NCBI GenBank assembly: GCA_020638995.1
Contig: JACKHM010000001.1
Coordinates: 2,790,001 to 2,854,000 of the forward strand
Direction of reading: 5' to 3'
Origin: Planctomycetaceae bacterium
GTDB lineage: Bacteria > Planctomycetota > Planctomycetia > Pirellulales > Pirellulaceae
DNA: 64,000 nt
The notes under the pieces: generated by a model
What the model saw: the letters and a program-made list of their open reading frames with translations, nothing else
The model's database searches: none
Told to the model about the DNA's origin: nothing
Position numbers and translations under genes: made by a program
Shown: one piece after another, positions 35,698 to 44,803 of the stretch
Numbering within the stretch: the stretch's first letter is position 1
Layout of the letters: the number at the start of each line of letters is the position of its first letter

Positions 35698-37122
35698 CTA
35701 AATGTAATACTCGATCACTTCCTCCTCCTGGACCGCGACCGGTTTGCGTTCGAGCATGGCTTCCGCCACGCGCATGGCTTGGCCGCGAAGTTCCGGGACC
35801 GCGGTGGTTTCCCACAGACTGCCTCGCAGCAATGGTCCGATTGCAAACAGCACGGGGGATGGCATACCGTTGCCGGTGATGGCTGCGAAGTGCTTGTCGA
35901 CAAGGATTCCCATATCCAGTTCGTCCGCTGTGACAAGTTGCTTCCGCAGCAGATTGTCGAACAACGGGACACCAGCTTGCGTGAATCGCAATTGTGGACC
36001 CGTGCAGTTGATAATCAGGTCCCCAGCGATGGACTGTTCGTTACCTTTGGTGTCGCGCAACACGACGTCGATTTGCTGCTCGCCGGGAACCAGCTTGTCG
36101 ATGGTGCCGGCGATGACTTGCAGCCGGCCTGAGTCGAGTGCGTCGGTCATTCGGTTATGAATCGAGGCGGCGATGCGGTGCCGCGTGACGTTCCACTCGG
36201 GCGCGTCATGACTCAGAAACGCTTCTTTCTCATCCTTTGAAAGACTCTGCCAGAGCCGTTGCGTGTGGGGACGAAGTTTGTCGATGGCGATCGCCGGGTT
36301 CTGACTCATTTGCCTCAGCCGTTCACAGTGACGCTGAACCAGCTCCCGCAGGCCGGACAGTCCCAGAGATTCCGCATCGTCCGGTACAAAGTCTTCGTAG
36401 GCAATGCCGCGAAAGTGTGACTTCGGAAGTCGTCCGCTGCGTGACACGGCAACAATCTTCCCGTTCCAGCCGATCTCACCCAGCGTCAACACGATATCGA
36501 CCATTGTCAGCCCTGTCCCGAGCAGCACGATGGTCCCTCCCGGCGGCGGCAGACGGCTGAGCCACTCGGACCAAGGATCGGATCGGTATCGCGGGTCGTA
36601 ACGCAACGGCGATGCGGATGGAAACGAGCCCGGTGCCTGGTTGCCGGTGGCGAGCACCACTCGGTCAGCTTCCAAAGCATCGCCGCTCTTCATCAGAACG
36701 GTGGCCGATGATTCGCCGCTGACGTCGACGTCCACCGCCTCGTCATCCAGCGCCTCGATCGTCACCTGCGAGCGTTCGTCGATCGGATTCATGCACGCGC
36801 CGAGCAGGCTCCGTAGATAGTCGCCGTAGATGCATCGCGGCGCGAACATTTCTCTCAACTCGTCTTCCGGGGTGTCATTGAACTCACTACGAGATCGCAA
36901 CCAGTCAACAAAGTGCGTCGGGCGATCAGGCAGAGCAGACATGTTCCGCGCAGCAACATTCAGCAGATGCTCATTACGGCGCGTGCCATACGCAGTGCCT
37001 CGACCCAGTGGCCGCTTCGAGTTAATGATCACAACCCGTAACGGCTGATCGCTCAGACGAGAAAGATTCACGGCTGTCATCGTGCCGCCAAACCCGCCGC
37101 CGATAATCGCAATTGTCTTCAC
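35698..37122 (-). CDS. FAD/NAD(P)-binding oxidoreductase-like protein
   Basis: This 474-residue protein opens with the dinucleotide-binding motif IIGGGFGGTMTAVNL, followed by LGRGTAYGTRRNEHLLNVAA, typical of the FAD-NAD(P)-binding family related to hydroxyacylglutathione/lysine-type monooxygenase folds. A second nucleotide motif, IVLLGTGLTMVDIVLTLG, and IINCTGPQLRF near the end support a two-dinucleotide-domain enzyme. It is cytoplasmic. It lies between DUF1080 and C45 peptidase genes on the same strand with gaps of 98 and 69 bp. Reaction unknown. Confidence 0.75.
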   Translation of the reverse strand: MKTIAIIGGGFGGTMTAVNLSRLSDQPLRVVIINSKRPLGRGTAYGTRRNEHLLNVAARNMSALPDRPTHFVDWLRSRSEFNDTPEDELREMFAPRCIYGDYLRSLLGACMNPIDERSQVTIEALDDEAVDVDVSGESSATVLMKSGDALEADRVVLATGNQAPGSFPSASPLRYDPRYRSDPWSEWLSRLPPPGGTIVLLGTGLTMVDIVLTLGEIGWNGKIVAVSRSGRLPKSHFRGIAYEDFVPDDAESLGLSGLRELVQRHCERLRQMSQNPAIAIDKLRPHTQRLWQSLSKDEKEAFLSHDAPEWNVTRHRIAASIHNRMTDALDSGRLQVIAGTIDKLVPGEQQIDVVLRDTKGNEQSIAGDLIINCTGPQLRFTQAGVPLFDNLLRKQLVTADELDMGILVDKHFAAITGNGMPSPVLFAIGPLLRGSLWETTAVPELRGQAMRVAEAMLERKPVAVQEEEVIEYYI

Positions 37123-37220
37123 TTTCCATAACCTTCCTGCGGTTCGATGTAAGCCGAAAACGTCCGCAGCTCAACTCGGCCAAAAATATGATCCGCTCCA
37201 AATGGGTCGAGATTCATTTC

Positions 37221-38012
37221 TCAGCGGGATATCGCTCGAACGTACAAATCCTTCCAATACACTCGGTCGCCGGCGCGCCAGTTCTTTCCGCCGTGAACTT
37301 GCAGCCCGATAGAGCCGCTGGGCAGCACGACTTCTTTTGCTCGTTCCGCCTGGTACGCCGGATGCATTGTTGTCGCTGCGTTAAAACGACAGACCTTCAG
37401 GTCGTTGACCCATGTTTCGATCACCGGCAGTTTGCCTCCTGTGCAGCGAATCCGCAACTGATTCCAGTCATCCGGCTTCCACACTTGCAGCCACGCTTCC
37501 TGTGTGCAGGTTACTTCGTAGACACGAGCCGGCCAGTCTTTTGCGCGGGCGTCAACCGCCATCTTCAACTCGGGCTGCGCAGGATCGATCCTGGAAAATC
37601 CCCACGGTCGGAATGGAACACTGTACGGTTTCGTTTCCAGACGGATGTGGCCCACATTGCCGTGGTCGTGATGATCGACATATACCTGCCAGCCGCCTCC
37701 GAGTTCGTCGGTTCGTAGAAAGATACCGCTGTCCGGCCCCCAGTCAGGACGCAAGGACACTTTCAATTCAAAATCGGAAAACAGTGCGTCGGTCAGCAGA
37801 AAGCCGCCGTTGCCCGAACCCGGCGGTCCCTGCTCGCCAAACAGCACACCATCATCGGTGACTCCCCAGTGTCCACCGGTTCCGTGCTGCCCCCGCTGTT
37901 TCTGAAGATGCCAACCTGTCAGGTCCTTGCCGTTGAACAGCGGCTTCCAGTCCTCTGCTTTCAATTCGCAGAGCGGGCTGTACATGGCAATCAAGAGGAA
38001 GAGGTACTTCAT
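37221..38012 (-). CDS. Exported DUF1080 (3-keto-disaccharide hydrolase-like) protein
   Basis: This 263-residue protein has a signal peptide and a full DUF1080 domain: WKPLFNGKDLTGWH at the start, WGVTDDGVLFG, FSDFELKVSLRPDWGPDSGI, WNQLRIRC and GSIGLQVHGG near the end. The concanavalin-like domain is very abundant in planctomycetes, and some members cleave 3-keto-glycosides. It faces a TIM-barrel isomerase-like gene across 107 bp, so both may use one divergent promoter region and both may act on oxidised sugars (inference). Confidence 0.85.
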   Translation of the reverse strand: MKYLFLLIAMYSPLCELKAEDWKPLFNGKDLTGWHLQKQRGQHGTGGHWGVTDDGVLFGEQGPPGSGNGGFLLTDALFSDFELKVSLRPDWGPDSGIFLRTDELGGGWQVYVDHHDHGNVGHIRLETKPYSVPFRPWGFSRIDPAQPELKMAVDARAKDWPARVYEVTCTQEAWLQVWKPDDWNQLRIRCTGGKLPVIETWVNDLKVCRFNAATTMHPAYQAERAKEVVLPSGSIGLQVHGGKNWRAGDRVYWKDLYVRAISR

Positions 38013-38119
38013 GGTTGCTCCTCGTGTTATCGGTTGGGAACTTGGGTCCCAGACAATCCCTTCGTTTCCTCACTGCTCGCGTTGGCACTATGATACTAAG
38101 CTCACGAAAGGAACCGAAG

Positions 38120-39211
38120 ATGCGAACGCAAACTCAATTGACTTCCACGCTGGAAAGTCTGACACCTCTGCGACCCCTGGTACAGCGGGCAGGCATCAAC
38201 CGAAGGGAGGCGCTTGCGGTGCTGGGTGCAACCTTTCTGACGACGAACCGACTCACAGCAGCCACGGCACCTCACTCGTTTGTTCCCTATATCCTCGGAG
38301 CCAACACCGCAATTTCCGGCTACGGATTGTTCGACGCCATTCGCTTGGTGGAGCGACTGGGATTCAAAACGATCGAAGTGCAAAACCTTGATGGCGTACC
38401 TGCACCGACTCCGGATAAGTTCCCGGGCTTTCGTTTCGAGGATACAAGCGAAGATTTGAAAGCACAGATCAAGGAATCCCTCTCCGGCTTTCAGTACATC
38501 ACCGCGCACCTTCCCTACAGCGGCCTTGAATATACGGCGCCAGATGGCCCAGCTGCATTGGCTGCAGTGCGGCAACTCGAATCGGCTCTGGAGGCGGCGG
38601 CTTTCCTGGGCGCGAAGGTTGCAGTTCTTCATCCCAAGCCGGCACCCGGGTTGGAACAGCGTGACATCTGGCCGATCATGATCAAACGCTTTCGCCACTG
38701 GGGTGACATCGCTCAGCAGAACGGATTTCAACTGGCGTTGGAGACCGGTTATCCCCTCAGTGTCGCCGACTTCGTGGATCTGGTTCAGGAGGTCGATCAC
38801 GACTTTGTCGGGGCAACGCTCGATGTCGGGCATCAGGGACGCTACCGCGAGCTCGCTGCTCGAGTCCGACCGGACGAGCGAGGAACTCCAGCCGGCATTC
38901 GCGCCTATAACGACACGAACATTGATTTGATCGAACGTCTGGGAGGCAAACTCGTTCACTTGCACATTCACGACATCCAGCCTGCGACCTGGCGCGAGCA
39001 CCAGCCATTGATCCACGGCTTTGTCGACTACCCCAGACTCATCGCCAAGCTGCACGAGATCCGATACGGCGGCGTACTCGTCTTCGAGATCGGCGGACCC
39101 GCGGAAGAGATGCCAAATTATCTCGCCGATGCGAAGCACAAACTTGAGCAGTATCTTCGTGATGGCTCGAATGAAAACGCACATGGGGCGCCGGCGCCAG
39201 CCGCGCCATGA
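38120..39211 (+). CDS. Exported xylose-isomerase-like TIM barrel protein
   Basis: This 363-residue protein starts at 38120 after AAAGGAA. The N-terminus carries a twin-arginine-type signal (NRREALAVLGATFL). The TIM-barrel sugar isomerase/epimerase fold shows likely metal ligands in LALETGYP (Glu), TLDVGHQ (Asp/His), LHIHD and LVFEIGG (Glu). Such Tat-exported members may take part in 3-keto-sugar handling together with DUF1080 proteins. The downstream IS4 remnant starts within 30 bp of the stop. Confidence 0.8.
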   Translation: MRTQTQLTSTLESLTPLRPLVQRAGINRREALAVLGATFLTTNRLTAATAPHSFVPYILGANTAISGYGLFDAIRLVERLGFKTIEVQNLDGVPAPTPDKFPGFRFEDTSEDLKAQIKESLSGFQYITAHLPYSGLEYTAPDGPAALAAVRQLESALEAAAFLGAKVAVLHPKPAPGLEQRDIWPIMIKRFRHWGDIAQQNGFQLALETGYPLSVADFVDLVQEVDHDFVGATLDVGHQGRYRELAARVRPDERGTPAGIRAYNDTNIDLIERLGGKLVHLHIHDIQPATWREHQPLIHGFVDYPRLIAKLHEIRYGGVLVFEIGGPAEEMPNYLADAKHKLEQYLRDGSNENAHGAPAPAAP

Positions 39212-39241
39212 CGCCACGTCCGCTGTTGGCCGCAACATCCG

Positions 39242-39472
39242 GGATTTATCGCTAGTCAAACTGAAACCCTTGGCTGCTTCACCTCCGACAACGCCCGGCG
39301 GGAAGGCATCGCGACCATCCAACTTCGCGAAGTGATCGTTCCCTACGAAGAGAAGGGCGAGTCGAAAACGCTCCGGTTGATCACGAATCGGTTGGACGTT
39401 TCCGCCCACACGATTGTGCTTCTGTATCAGTACCGATGGCAAGTGGAATTGTTTTTCCGCCGAGATAAAACA
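39242..39472 (+). pseudogene. C-terminal remnant of an IS4-type transposase
   Basis: The frame reads GFIASQTETLGCFTSDN, then EGIATIQLREVIVPYEEKGE, LRLITNRLDVSAHTIVLLYQ and YRWQVELFFRRDKT. The last block is the Y-RW--E-FF---K signature of IS4 transposases. Similarity stops right after it, and everything upstream of the second catalytic Asp region is missing. It is unlike the complete IS4 element at the window start, so it comes from a different lineage. Confidence 0.7.
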
Positions 39473-40234
39473 AGGACGCCACCGATTCGCGGTTGCACTC
39501 GAATCCCCGCCCAAGCGCTGGCGTTTTCAAACGCCGTTCACACGACGGCATCGAGACCCAAAACGTAAGCGGGGGAGCAGCGTAAAGGATGCCAGGCTCA
39601 CGGTTCGGGTTCTGGTAACAAACTCGTCGCCAGTTGGAAAGGCAAATTGCTCTGAAGTTTCCGCCGCGTCGCGATCGCAGTTTACCGCTGCTGGCCCACC
39701 GGGCAACGAATAGAGAACTGGCTCAAATTGATTGTAAGAGTTCCGGACAACGCGGCAGTCCTCGAGTGGACACGTCACATCGACATTGAGACATCCTTTT
39801 CCGTGATGAGGTCGTTGTAGGTGACATTGGTGGCGTCGTCGAAATCCAGGCGAAGTTCTTGGCCGGTTATGTTCAAGTCCACTTGAATTCGTGCAGTAGG
39901 CCCTCGGAGCTGAGCAACATTAGGTCTTTGCGAAGCTGCATCGCGGCCTGGACGGTGTCTGCCTATCATTAAAACGTCCTGCTGTGGAAGATTATTGGCA
40001 ATCTTCAGGAGTCCGCTACTAGTGGGCTATCGCACTTTCGATCGGGCGGTGAAACGGAGAGCAACTAGTCGTGGATGTCTTCCAATCGCGACCGTTGGAG
40101 TCGCAGCAATCAAGCCAATCGTGGCGATTATGAGGAAGAAGTAACGCGATCCACACATTTCGACGCCACGGCATCGATGACCTATCCTTTCCCTAGACAG
40201 CGATCCGAGTTCGACTCAAAGGAGCAGACTAGCG
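39473..40234. other. Gene-poor stretch with a planctomycete-type intergenic repeat half
   Basis: About 760 bp. AGACCCAAAACGTAAGCGGG lies at about 39555-39574 and resembles one arm of inverted intergenic repeats I associate with planctomycete genomes; the second arm is absent. Minus-strand frames around 39775-39969 contain protein-like pieces (NITGQELRLDFDDATNVTY in one frame, AMQLRKDLMLLSSEGLLHEF in another), perhaps a frameshifted gene tail, but no family is recognised. Confidence 0.35.
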
Positions 40235-40534
40235 ATGTCCAATTATCCCTACACGGTTCTCACCGACTTGAGGCAAGCCACGCGATTCGGACGAGAGTTC
40301 GGGGCGGAAGAAGTGGTGATTTGGAGTGTTCCGGGTGAAGAAAAACTAGCCTACGTCCACGACGAGTCGCTTGGTGGTCTGGGCCTCTATCTGGACGACC
40401 TTCAAGGTATCGAGAACGGCACGGCAGTCGACATGGTCTACGCGGGCCAATTGCTGCGAGGTAGTGTCCGGCACATCGAACCTCGCGACGAAGGTGGATA
40501 CATCGTCGGATTCGAGTGCCATCAGCAGAGATAG
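40235..40534 (+). CDS. Small PilZ-like domain protein
   Basis: This 99-residue protein has the shape of a minimal PilZ beta-barrel: VHDESLGGLGLYLDD corresponds to the D-S-GG-G-L motif, followed by ENGTAVDMVYAGQLLRGSVR and DEGGYIVGFEC. The Arg-rich half of the c-di-GMP motif is not clear, so binding is uncertain. The ATG at 40235 follows AAGGAG at good spacing. It converges on the kinase-caspase gene of the tadBC operon, a plausible link to pilus control (inference). Confidence 0.5.
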   Translation: MSNYPYTVLTDLRQATRFGREFGAEEVVIWSVPGEEKLAYVHDESLGGLGLYLDDLQGIENGTAVDMVYAGQLLRGSVRHIEPRDEGGYIVGFECHQQR

Positions 40535-40570
40535 TTGGCTCGCGCAATGATGCTTTAACAACGGTTCGTA

Positions 40571-43500
40571 TTAGCGATCCAAGCCGGTTCGCAAGTACGC
40601 CTCGGCTTCGTCGTAGTTCATCTCGACGAAATAGCTAATACGACCGCGTTCCCGATCCATGCTGGCCTTCTTCTGAGCATCGGGTTCGCTGGCGATCCTG
40701 CGGTTGAGACTGTCCAAAGTCTCGCGCACCGCAAAGTAACCTGTGCGATAGGCTTCTTTGGCTTCGTCGCCACGCTCCGAGATAATTTGCCGTAGTTTTT
40801 GTAGATCGTTCGCGTCGATCTCTCGCTTCACCAACTCGGCGAATGCCGTGATCTTGCCTGCGAATTCGAGTGCGTGTCGTGCATAACGCTGTTCGTCCGC
40901 GTCCCCAGCACGCGGCAGGGACTTCGCCAGTTGCTCAAGCTGTAATATCCCGTCTTTAAAATCGCTCTCCCAAAACGATTTCCAGGCCAGAGCATGGTAG
41001 GCGACACTCGCGCCGGGATGGTGTAGGCGAACTTCGTTTAACATCTGTTGAGCGGCTCGTGTCCGATTGCCCTTCATTTGTGCAAGGCCAAACGCGAGTT
41101 CTGCATCCGGCTGGCCAGCCGACAGTTGTTTGGCGTTGGTGAAGTCAATCGCAAGCTGATCATCGATCCTGCCGTGGAGAGCGGCCAATACGCGAATGAT
41201 GGCCGCCTTGGATTCGGTCGACAGACGCGCGGGAGTCGCATCTGGTAGGTACAGTTTGGGAGTCTGTGACGAGCTTCCCGCCACTTGATTCAACGATCGA
41301 TCGACGTAGCTGAACAACTCGTTCGCGTCGATCCGGTGGTTCCGGTTGATATCTGCCTCACCCGTAAAGGCGTCTTCAACACAGACCGCGAAAGCGCCGC
41401 GCCCGCGATCGTCTAGCTTGGTCGACACCTGCCCATCGCTTGAACTTGCGATGACGATTGCCGAGGTGGAGACCGGACGGCGAGGCGTTTCTTTCACCGA
41501 TTCGGCTAGTCGTACCGCAGATGCTTGTGGGATGGGTGAGTCAGATCCAGGAATCTGGCCCGTGTCCAACACAATGATCTTCTCGCCGGCCCGGCACTGC
41601 TCGACCTGCTCGATCAGCCACCGGATTGCGAGGCCCGTCGAGTCGACTCGACGGACATCAAAACCTTGCGGCACGAGATATCCGACGCCCAGTTCATTGA
41701 GAAATCCATGACCCAGGTAATAGACCAACAATTGACTGTCAGCGGGAACCCGGGATAGAAAACGACTGACTGCTCCTTCAAGAGCCAAACGCGTCGCGTC
41801 TTGCTGATGCAGAAGTTGATCTTCCGGCACGCGGTACAGCGTCCGAAATGTATCGAGCAGCGCCGTGCCATCCGCTTCGCCGTAACGGATTGGCGGTAAG
41901 TCCGGATTGTCGTAGGTTTCGTAGTTGATCACGATGGCCCACGCGCGAGGATCGGGCTGTGGAACAATGGCAACCTGATCCGCTTCGCGATTTTCTGGAT
42001 CTGGCGATTTGCGCTGAATGGTCACACGGTCGCCGGGTCGCAAAAAGAACAGGTCGACTGGTCCGCTATCGATCAAGATGCGACAACCTGCCCCCAGAAC
42101 AAACGAAGCGGTCTCGTTGTTTCCGTCGCGATTCACCGTCAAAGAGCGTCCGCTGTAATCGACACTCGCTACAACCCCCGATTCCGTCACATCGCGAAAT
42201 GCTTCAATGTGATGCACGGTCACGTCGTATTCGAGCGTTACTCGGTCGCTCGTTCGCAAATTGAATGGTGATAGAGGGCGTGCGTCTTGATGGGTGGAGC
42301 CGTTCAACGTGATCTCGCAATCGGGCGAAATGCGAAGCTTGCGCTCGGCACCGGCCGATTGCGTATTGGCGGCATCCACTTGAACCGCAACTTCCGTATC
42401 ATTTGCGCTTACGAGCGTTCCCGACAATGAAAGCGTACGCAAAGCGGTTACGCGCAACGCTAGCCGCGTGTCGTCGTCCCCTGCTCGATGTTCGACGGTA
42501 ATCCGGTCATCCGGACGAAGCTGTGCGAGACGCGCAGCATTTTCGTTCAATGTGTACTTCGTAATGTCATTCGTGCGAACTCCCATCAAACTGCCGTTGG
42601 CGGTCTCGAAAACTAGCGACTCGGCGGCCGAGTCGACCGTGCGAAGCACTCCAGCAGTCGTCGTGGCGACTTCCCGAGTTACATAAACCTCCATGAACTG
42701 CCCGACACTTCCGCTGAGGTAGTCGATATGTACTTGGTCGTCCTTCAGCAAATCGGCGAGAGTTGCCCGCTGACCGTTGACGAACAAACGATCCTCGTTC
42801 GGATCAACGACAATTCCTAACGCGTTTCCGCCGCGAGCCTGCGCCAAAAAAAACTGACTTCGCTCAGGATCGAGTTGAACGATCTGACCATCGGTTGGCT
42901 GCAAGGCGACTGCCTGTGTGGCAGCAGGTTTTGGTGGCTCCTGGCTGGGTAACAGGAGCATTGCAAGGCTCAAGATAATGCTGCACGAGGCTGCACCAAT
43001 CGCGAGTGACCGCCTGCGCTTTGCAGAAGTCGCTTCGCGTTCCGCTTGTTCCTCCTCCGCCACGCTGGTTGAAGGAGGAGGTGCTTCACCGTCGATGCTT
43101 AAATCGGCCAGCACTTCCCCGGCGGTTCGATAACGCTTGGCCGGATCCTTCTCGACCAGCCTCTGGATGATGTGCGCCAAATCGGCTGGAACACCGTCAA
43201 GCGTACGCGAGATCTCCGGCAAGCGTCGATCGGCCGCCGAGTGCCACATCATCCATGCGATCTGCTGATCCCGGCCATACATGTTCAATCCCGGAAACAA
43301 CGTCTCGAAGTGGTCGCCGCATAGCAACTCGAACGCCGTGAAGCCAAGCGAGTATAAATCGCTATGCGGGCCAACCGGACCAAATTGGTCCGAGACGACT
43401 TCAGGAGCCATGTACTTCGTCGTTCCTTTGACAACACTGCCGTCATCTCCCACCAAGCGACGCGCGATGCCAAAGTCTCCTAACTTGACGCGAGCATTGC

Positions 43501-43906
43501 GGTCGACGAGTAAGTTGCTCGGCTTCACGTCGCCATGAATGATGCCGTGCTCGTGCATGAACTTCAGCGCGTGTAGGGTGAAGTTCAACGCCAGCCGCAT
43601 GTCTTTAATGTCGATTCCGCGGCCACCTAGCAGTTGGGGCAAACTCCCTTGAGCAAGCTCCAAAATTAGCCACCCGCGTTCGCGAACGACATCATAAATG
43701 GTCATGATGTTTGGATGTTCGAGCGAAGCCAGAAGTTGCGCCTCTTGCCAGTAGCGATCGAGTTGCTTCGGATCCTCCAAGTACTGCTGGTGGATCTGCT
43801 TGATGGCGACGTCGCGTCCCAATTCGTGATCGCGACCGCGAAACACTGTCGCGAAGTCACCTTTCGCAATGGAGTCTACGATTTGATATCGATCGGCAGG
43901 GCTCAT
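40571..43906 (-). CDS. Membrane Ser/Thr kinase fused to a caspase-like pseudoprotease domain
   Basis: This 1111-residue protein has an N-terminal Hanks-type kinase: KGDFATVFRG, VAIK with Lys36, catalytic loop HGDVKPSN (His124-Asp126), DFG 144-146, YMAPE. One membrane segment (about 299-320) follows. A beta-rich middle of repeated small domains (about 360-640: DDRITVEHRAG, GTLVSANDTEV, GDRVTIQ) leads to a caspase fold from about 650 (WAIVINYETYDN) with His733 in YYLGHG. The usual DTC-H nucleophile is DTGQ, Gly783, so it cannot be a normal caspase. A helical-repeat tail follows. It lies 5 bp after a zinc-ribbon membrane protein in the tadBC operon. Confidence 0.85.
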   Translation of the reverse strand: MSPADRYQIVDSIAKGDFATVFRGRDHELGRDVAIKQIHQQYLEDPKQLDRYWQEAQLLASLEHPNIMTIYDVVRERGWLILELAQGSLPQLLGGRGIDIKDMRLALNFTLHALKFMHEHGIIHGDVKPSNLLVDRNARVKLGDFGIARRLVGDDGSVVKGTTKYMAPEVVSDQFGPVGPHSDLYSLGFTAFELLCGDHFETLFPGLNMYGRDQQIAWMMWHSAADRRLPEISRTLDGVPADLAHIIQRLVEKDPAKRYRTAGEVLADLSIDGEAPPPSTSVAEEEQAEREATSAKRRRSLAIGAASCSIILSLAMLLLPSQEPPKPAATQAVALQPTDGQIVQLDPERSQFFLAQARGGNALGIVVDPNEDRLFVNGQRATLADLLKDDQVHIDYLSGSVGQFMEVYVTREVATTTAGVLRTVDSAAESLVFETANGSLMGVRTNDITKYTLNENAARLAQLRPDDRITVEHRAGDDDTRLALRVTALRTLSLSGTLVSANDTEVAVQVDAANTQSAGAERKLRISPDCEITLNGSTHQDARPLSPFNLRTSDRVTLEYDVTVHHIEAFRDVTESGVVASVDYSGRSLTVNRDGNNETASFVLGAGCRILIDSGPVDLFFLRPGDRVTIQRKSPDPENREADQVAIVPQPDPRAWAIVINYETYDNPDLPPIRYGEADGTALLDTFRTLYRVPEDQLLHQQDATRLALEGAVSRFLSRVPADSQLLVYYLGHGFLNELGVGYLVPQGFDVRRVDSTGLAIRWLIEQVEQCRAGEKIIVLDTGQIPGSDSPIPQASAVRLAESVKETPRRPVSTSAIVIASSSDGQVSTKLDDRGRGAFAVCVEDAFTGEADINRNHRIDANELFSYVDRSLNQVAGSSSQTPKLYLPDATPARLSTESKAAIIRVLAALHGRIDDQLAIDFTNAKQLSAGQPDAELAFGLAQMKGNRTRAAQQMLNEVRLHHPGASVAYHALAWKSFWESDFKDGILQLEQLAKSLPRAGDADEQRYARHALEFAGKITAFAELVKREIDANDLQKLRQIISERGDEAKEAYRTGYFAVRETLDSLNRRIASEPDAQKKASMDRERGRISYFVEMNYDEAEAYLRTGLDR

Positions 43907-43911
43907 GTCGG

Positions 43912-44784
43912 CTAGCGTAGCAAGGTTCGTAGGAGTGAGTCGAGGTGTTCGTCGTTGGGCGGCAACGGCGCGCTCACTCGACCCGTGATCCCTGTGTATG
44001 CGTTCTTGTTCTCTTCACGGAGCATCTTTAAGACTTGCCGATATTGTGCTAACTCCTGAGCATAGTCGCCCTTGTGATGGGCTTGCAACGCAGTCGCCAA
44101 ATTCTCCTGGTAGGGGTCCCGAAGCGGGTTTCCCTTCACGTAGTATGTCTCGATCTGTGTTCGAGCTTCTTTCTTGCTGTCCGGTTCAGCGCGGTACGGT
44201 GTCGTATCCAGCAACAACATGGAGAGCGACGCGAGCAGGCTGAAGCACAGCACTCCCACCAACAACAAGGGATTCGATCGTTGACCATCCGCCTCGCTCG
44301 TCGCGGCAGACTTTCCCTCGCTCAACACCAGCATCGGCAACTGTCCATCTTGGCCTAACTCAATCGCCGACTCGGTCGACTCGCCCGCGATAAACCGCGC
44401 AGGCCGAGCGGCTCGCGGGGCGGGAGCTGAGGTTGTGGCAGATTGGTTGGGACGAGGCGGTTGCTGGGCCGGTTGATCATTCGTCGCCGCGGGCTTTGGG
44501 GCCGGTGTCTTGCCCGGAGGGAAATAGGCATCCGTCGAAGGCAGCGTTTTGGCAGGCGGCTTCGCTGTCGCAGGGGGTTCCGCGGCGGAACCGGCCGATG
44601 GTTCGGCATACGCCCGCTGGCTCGAGTGTGGAGGTGGTGGCGGAGGTGCCGCTCGCCTACCGCTTTCCGGAGCGGATATCGGAAACTGCGAGTTGCAACC
44701 GGGACAGGCCGCGATCTGGCCGATCAACTCATCAGGCGCGACAAGCTCTTGTCCGCAGGTAGGGCAATGAACAGCGACGGGCAT
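43912..44784 (-). CDS. Zinc-ribbon, Pro/Ala-rich single-pass membrane protein
   Basis: This 290-residue protein starts at MPVAVHCPTCGQ (44784); 30 bp more are open upstream. CPTCG at the N-terminus and CPGCN about 20 residues later form a zinc ribbon, followed by a long Pro/Ala-rich linker, one membrane segment (NPLLLVGVLCFSLLASLSML) and a short helical tail (LATALQAHHKGDYAQELAQY). Zinc-ribbon plus Pro-rich linker proteins beside kinases are common in planctomycetes. It lies 19 bp after tadC and 5 bp before the kinase gene, so it is probably a structural or scaffold partner of both. Confidence 0.6.
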   Translation of the reverse strand: MPVAVHCPTCGQELVAPDELIGQIAACPGCNSQFPISAPESGRRAAPPPPPPHSSQRAYAEPSAGSAAEPPATAKPPAKTLPSTDAYFPPGKTPAPKPAATNDQPAQQPPRPNQSATTSAPAPRAARPARFIAGESTESAIELGQDGQLPMLVLSEGKSAATSEADGQRSNPLLLVGVLCFSLLASLSMLLLDTTPYRAEPDSKKEARTQIETYYVKGNPLRDPYQENLATALQAHHKGDYAQELAQYRQVLKMLREENKNAYTGITGRVSAPLPPNDEHLDSLLRTLLR

Positions 44785-44803
44785 TCGGGGATCTTGGACC
44801 TTT

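Noticed and set aside
38102..39514. 470-codon open frame on the minus strand
   Set aside because: It is antisense to the TIM-barrel gene, and its translation has no family motif; a shadow of the high-GC codon pattern.
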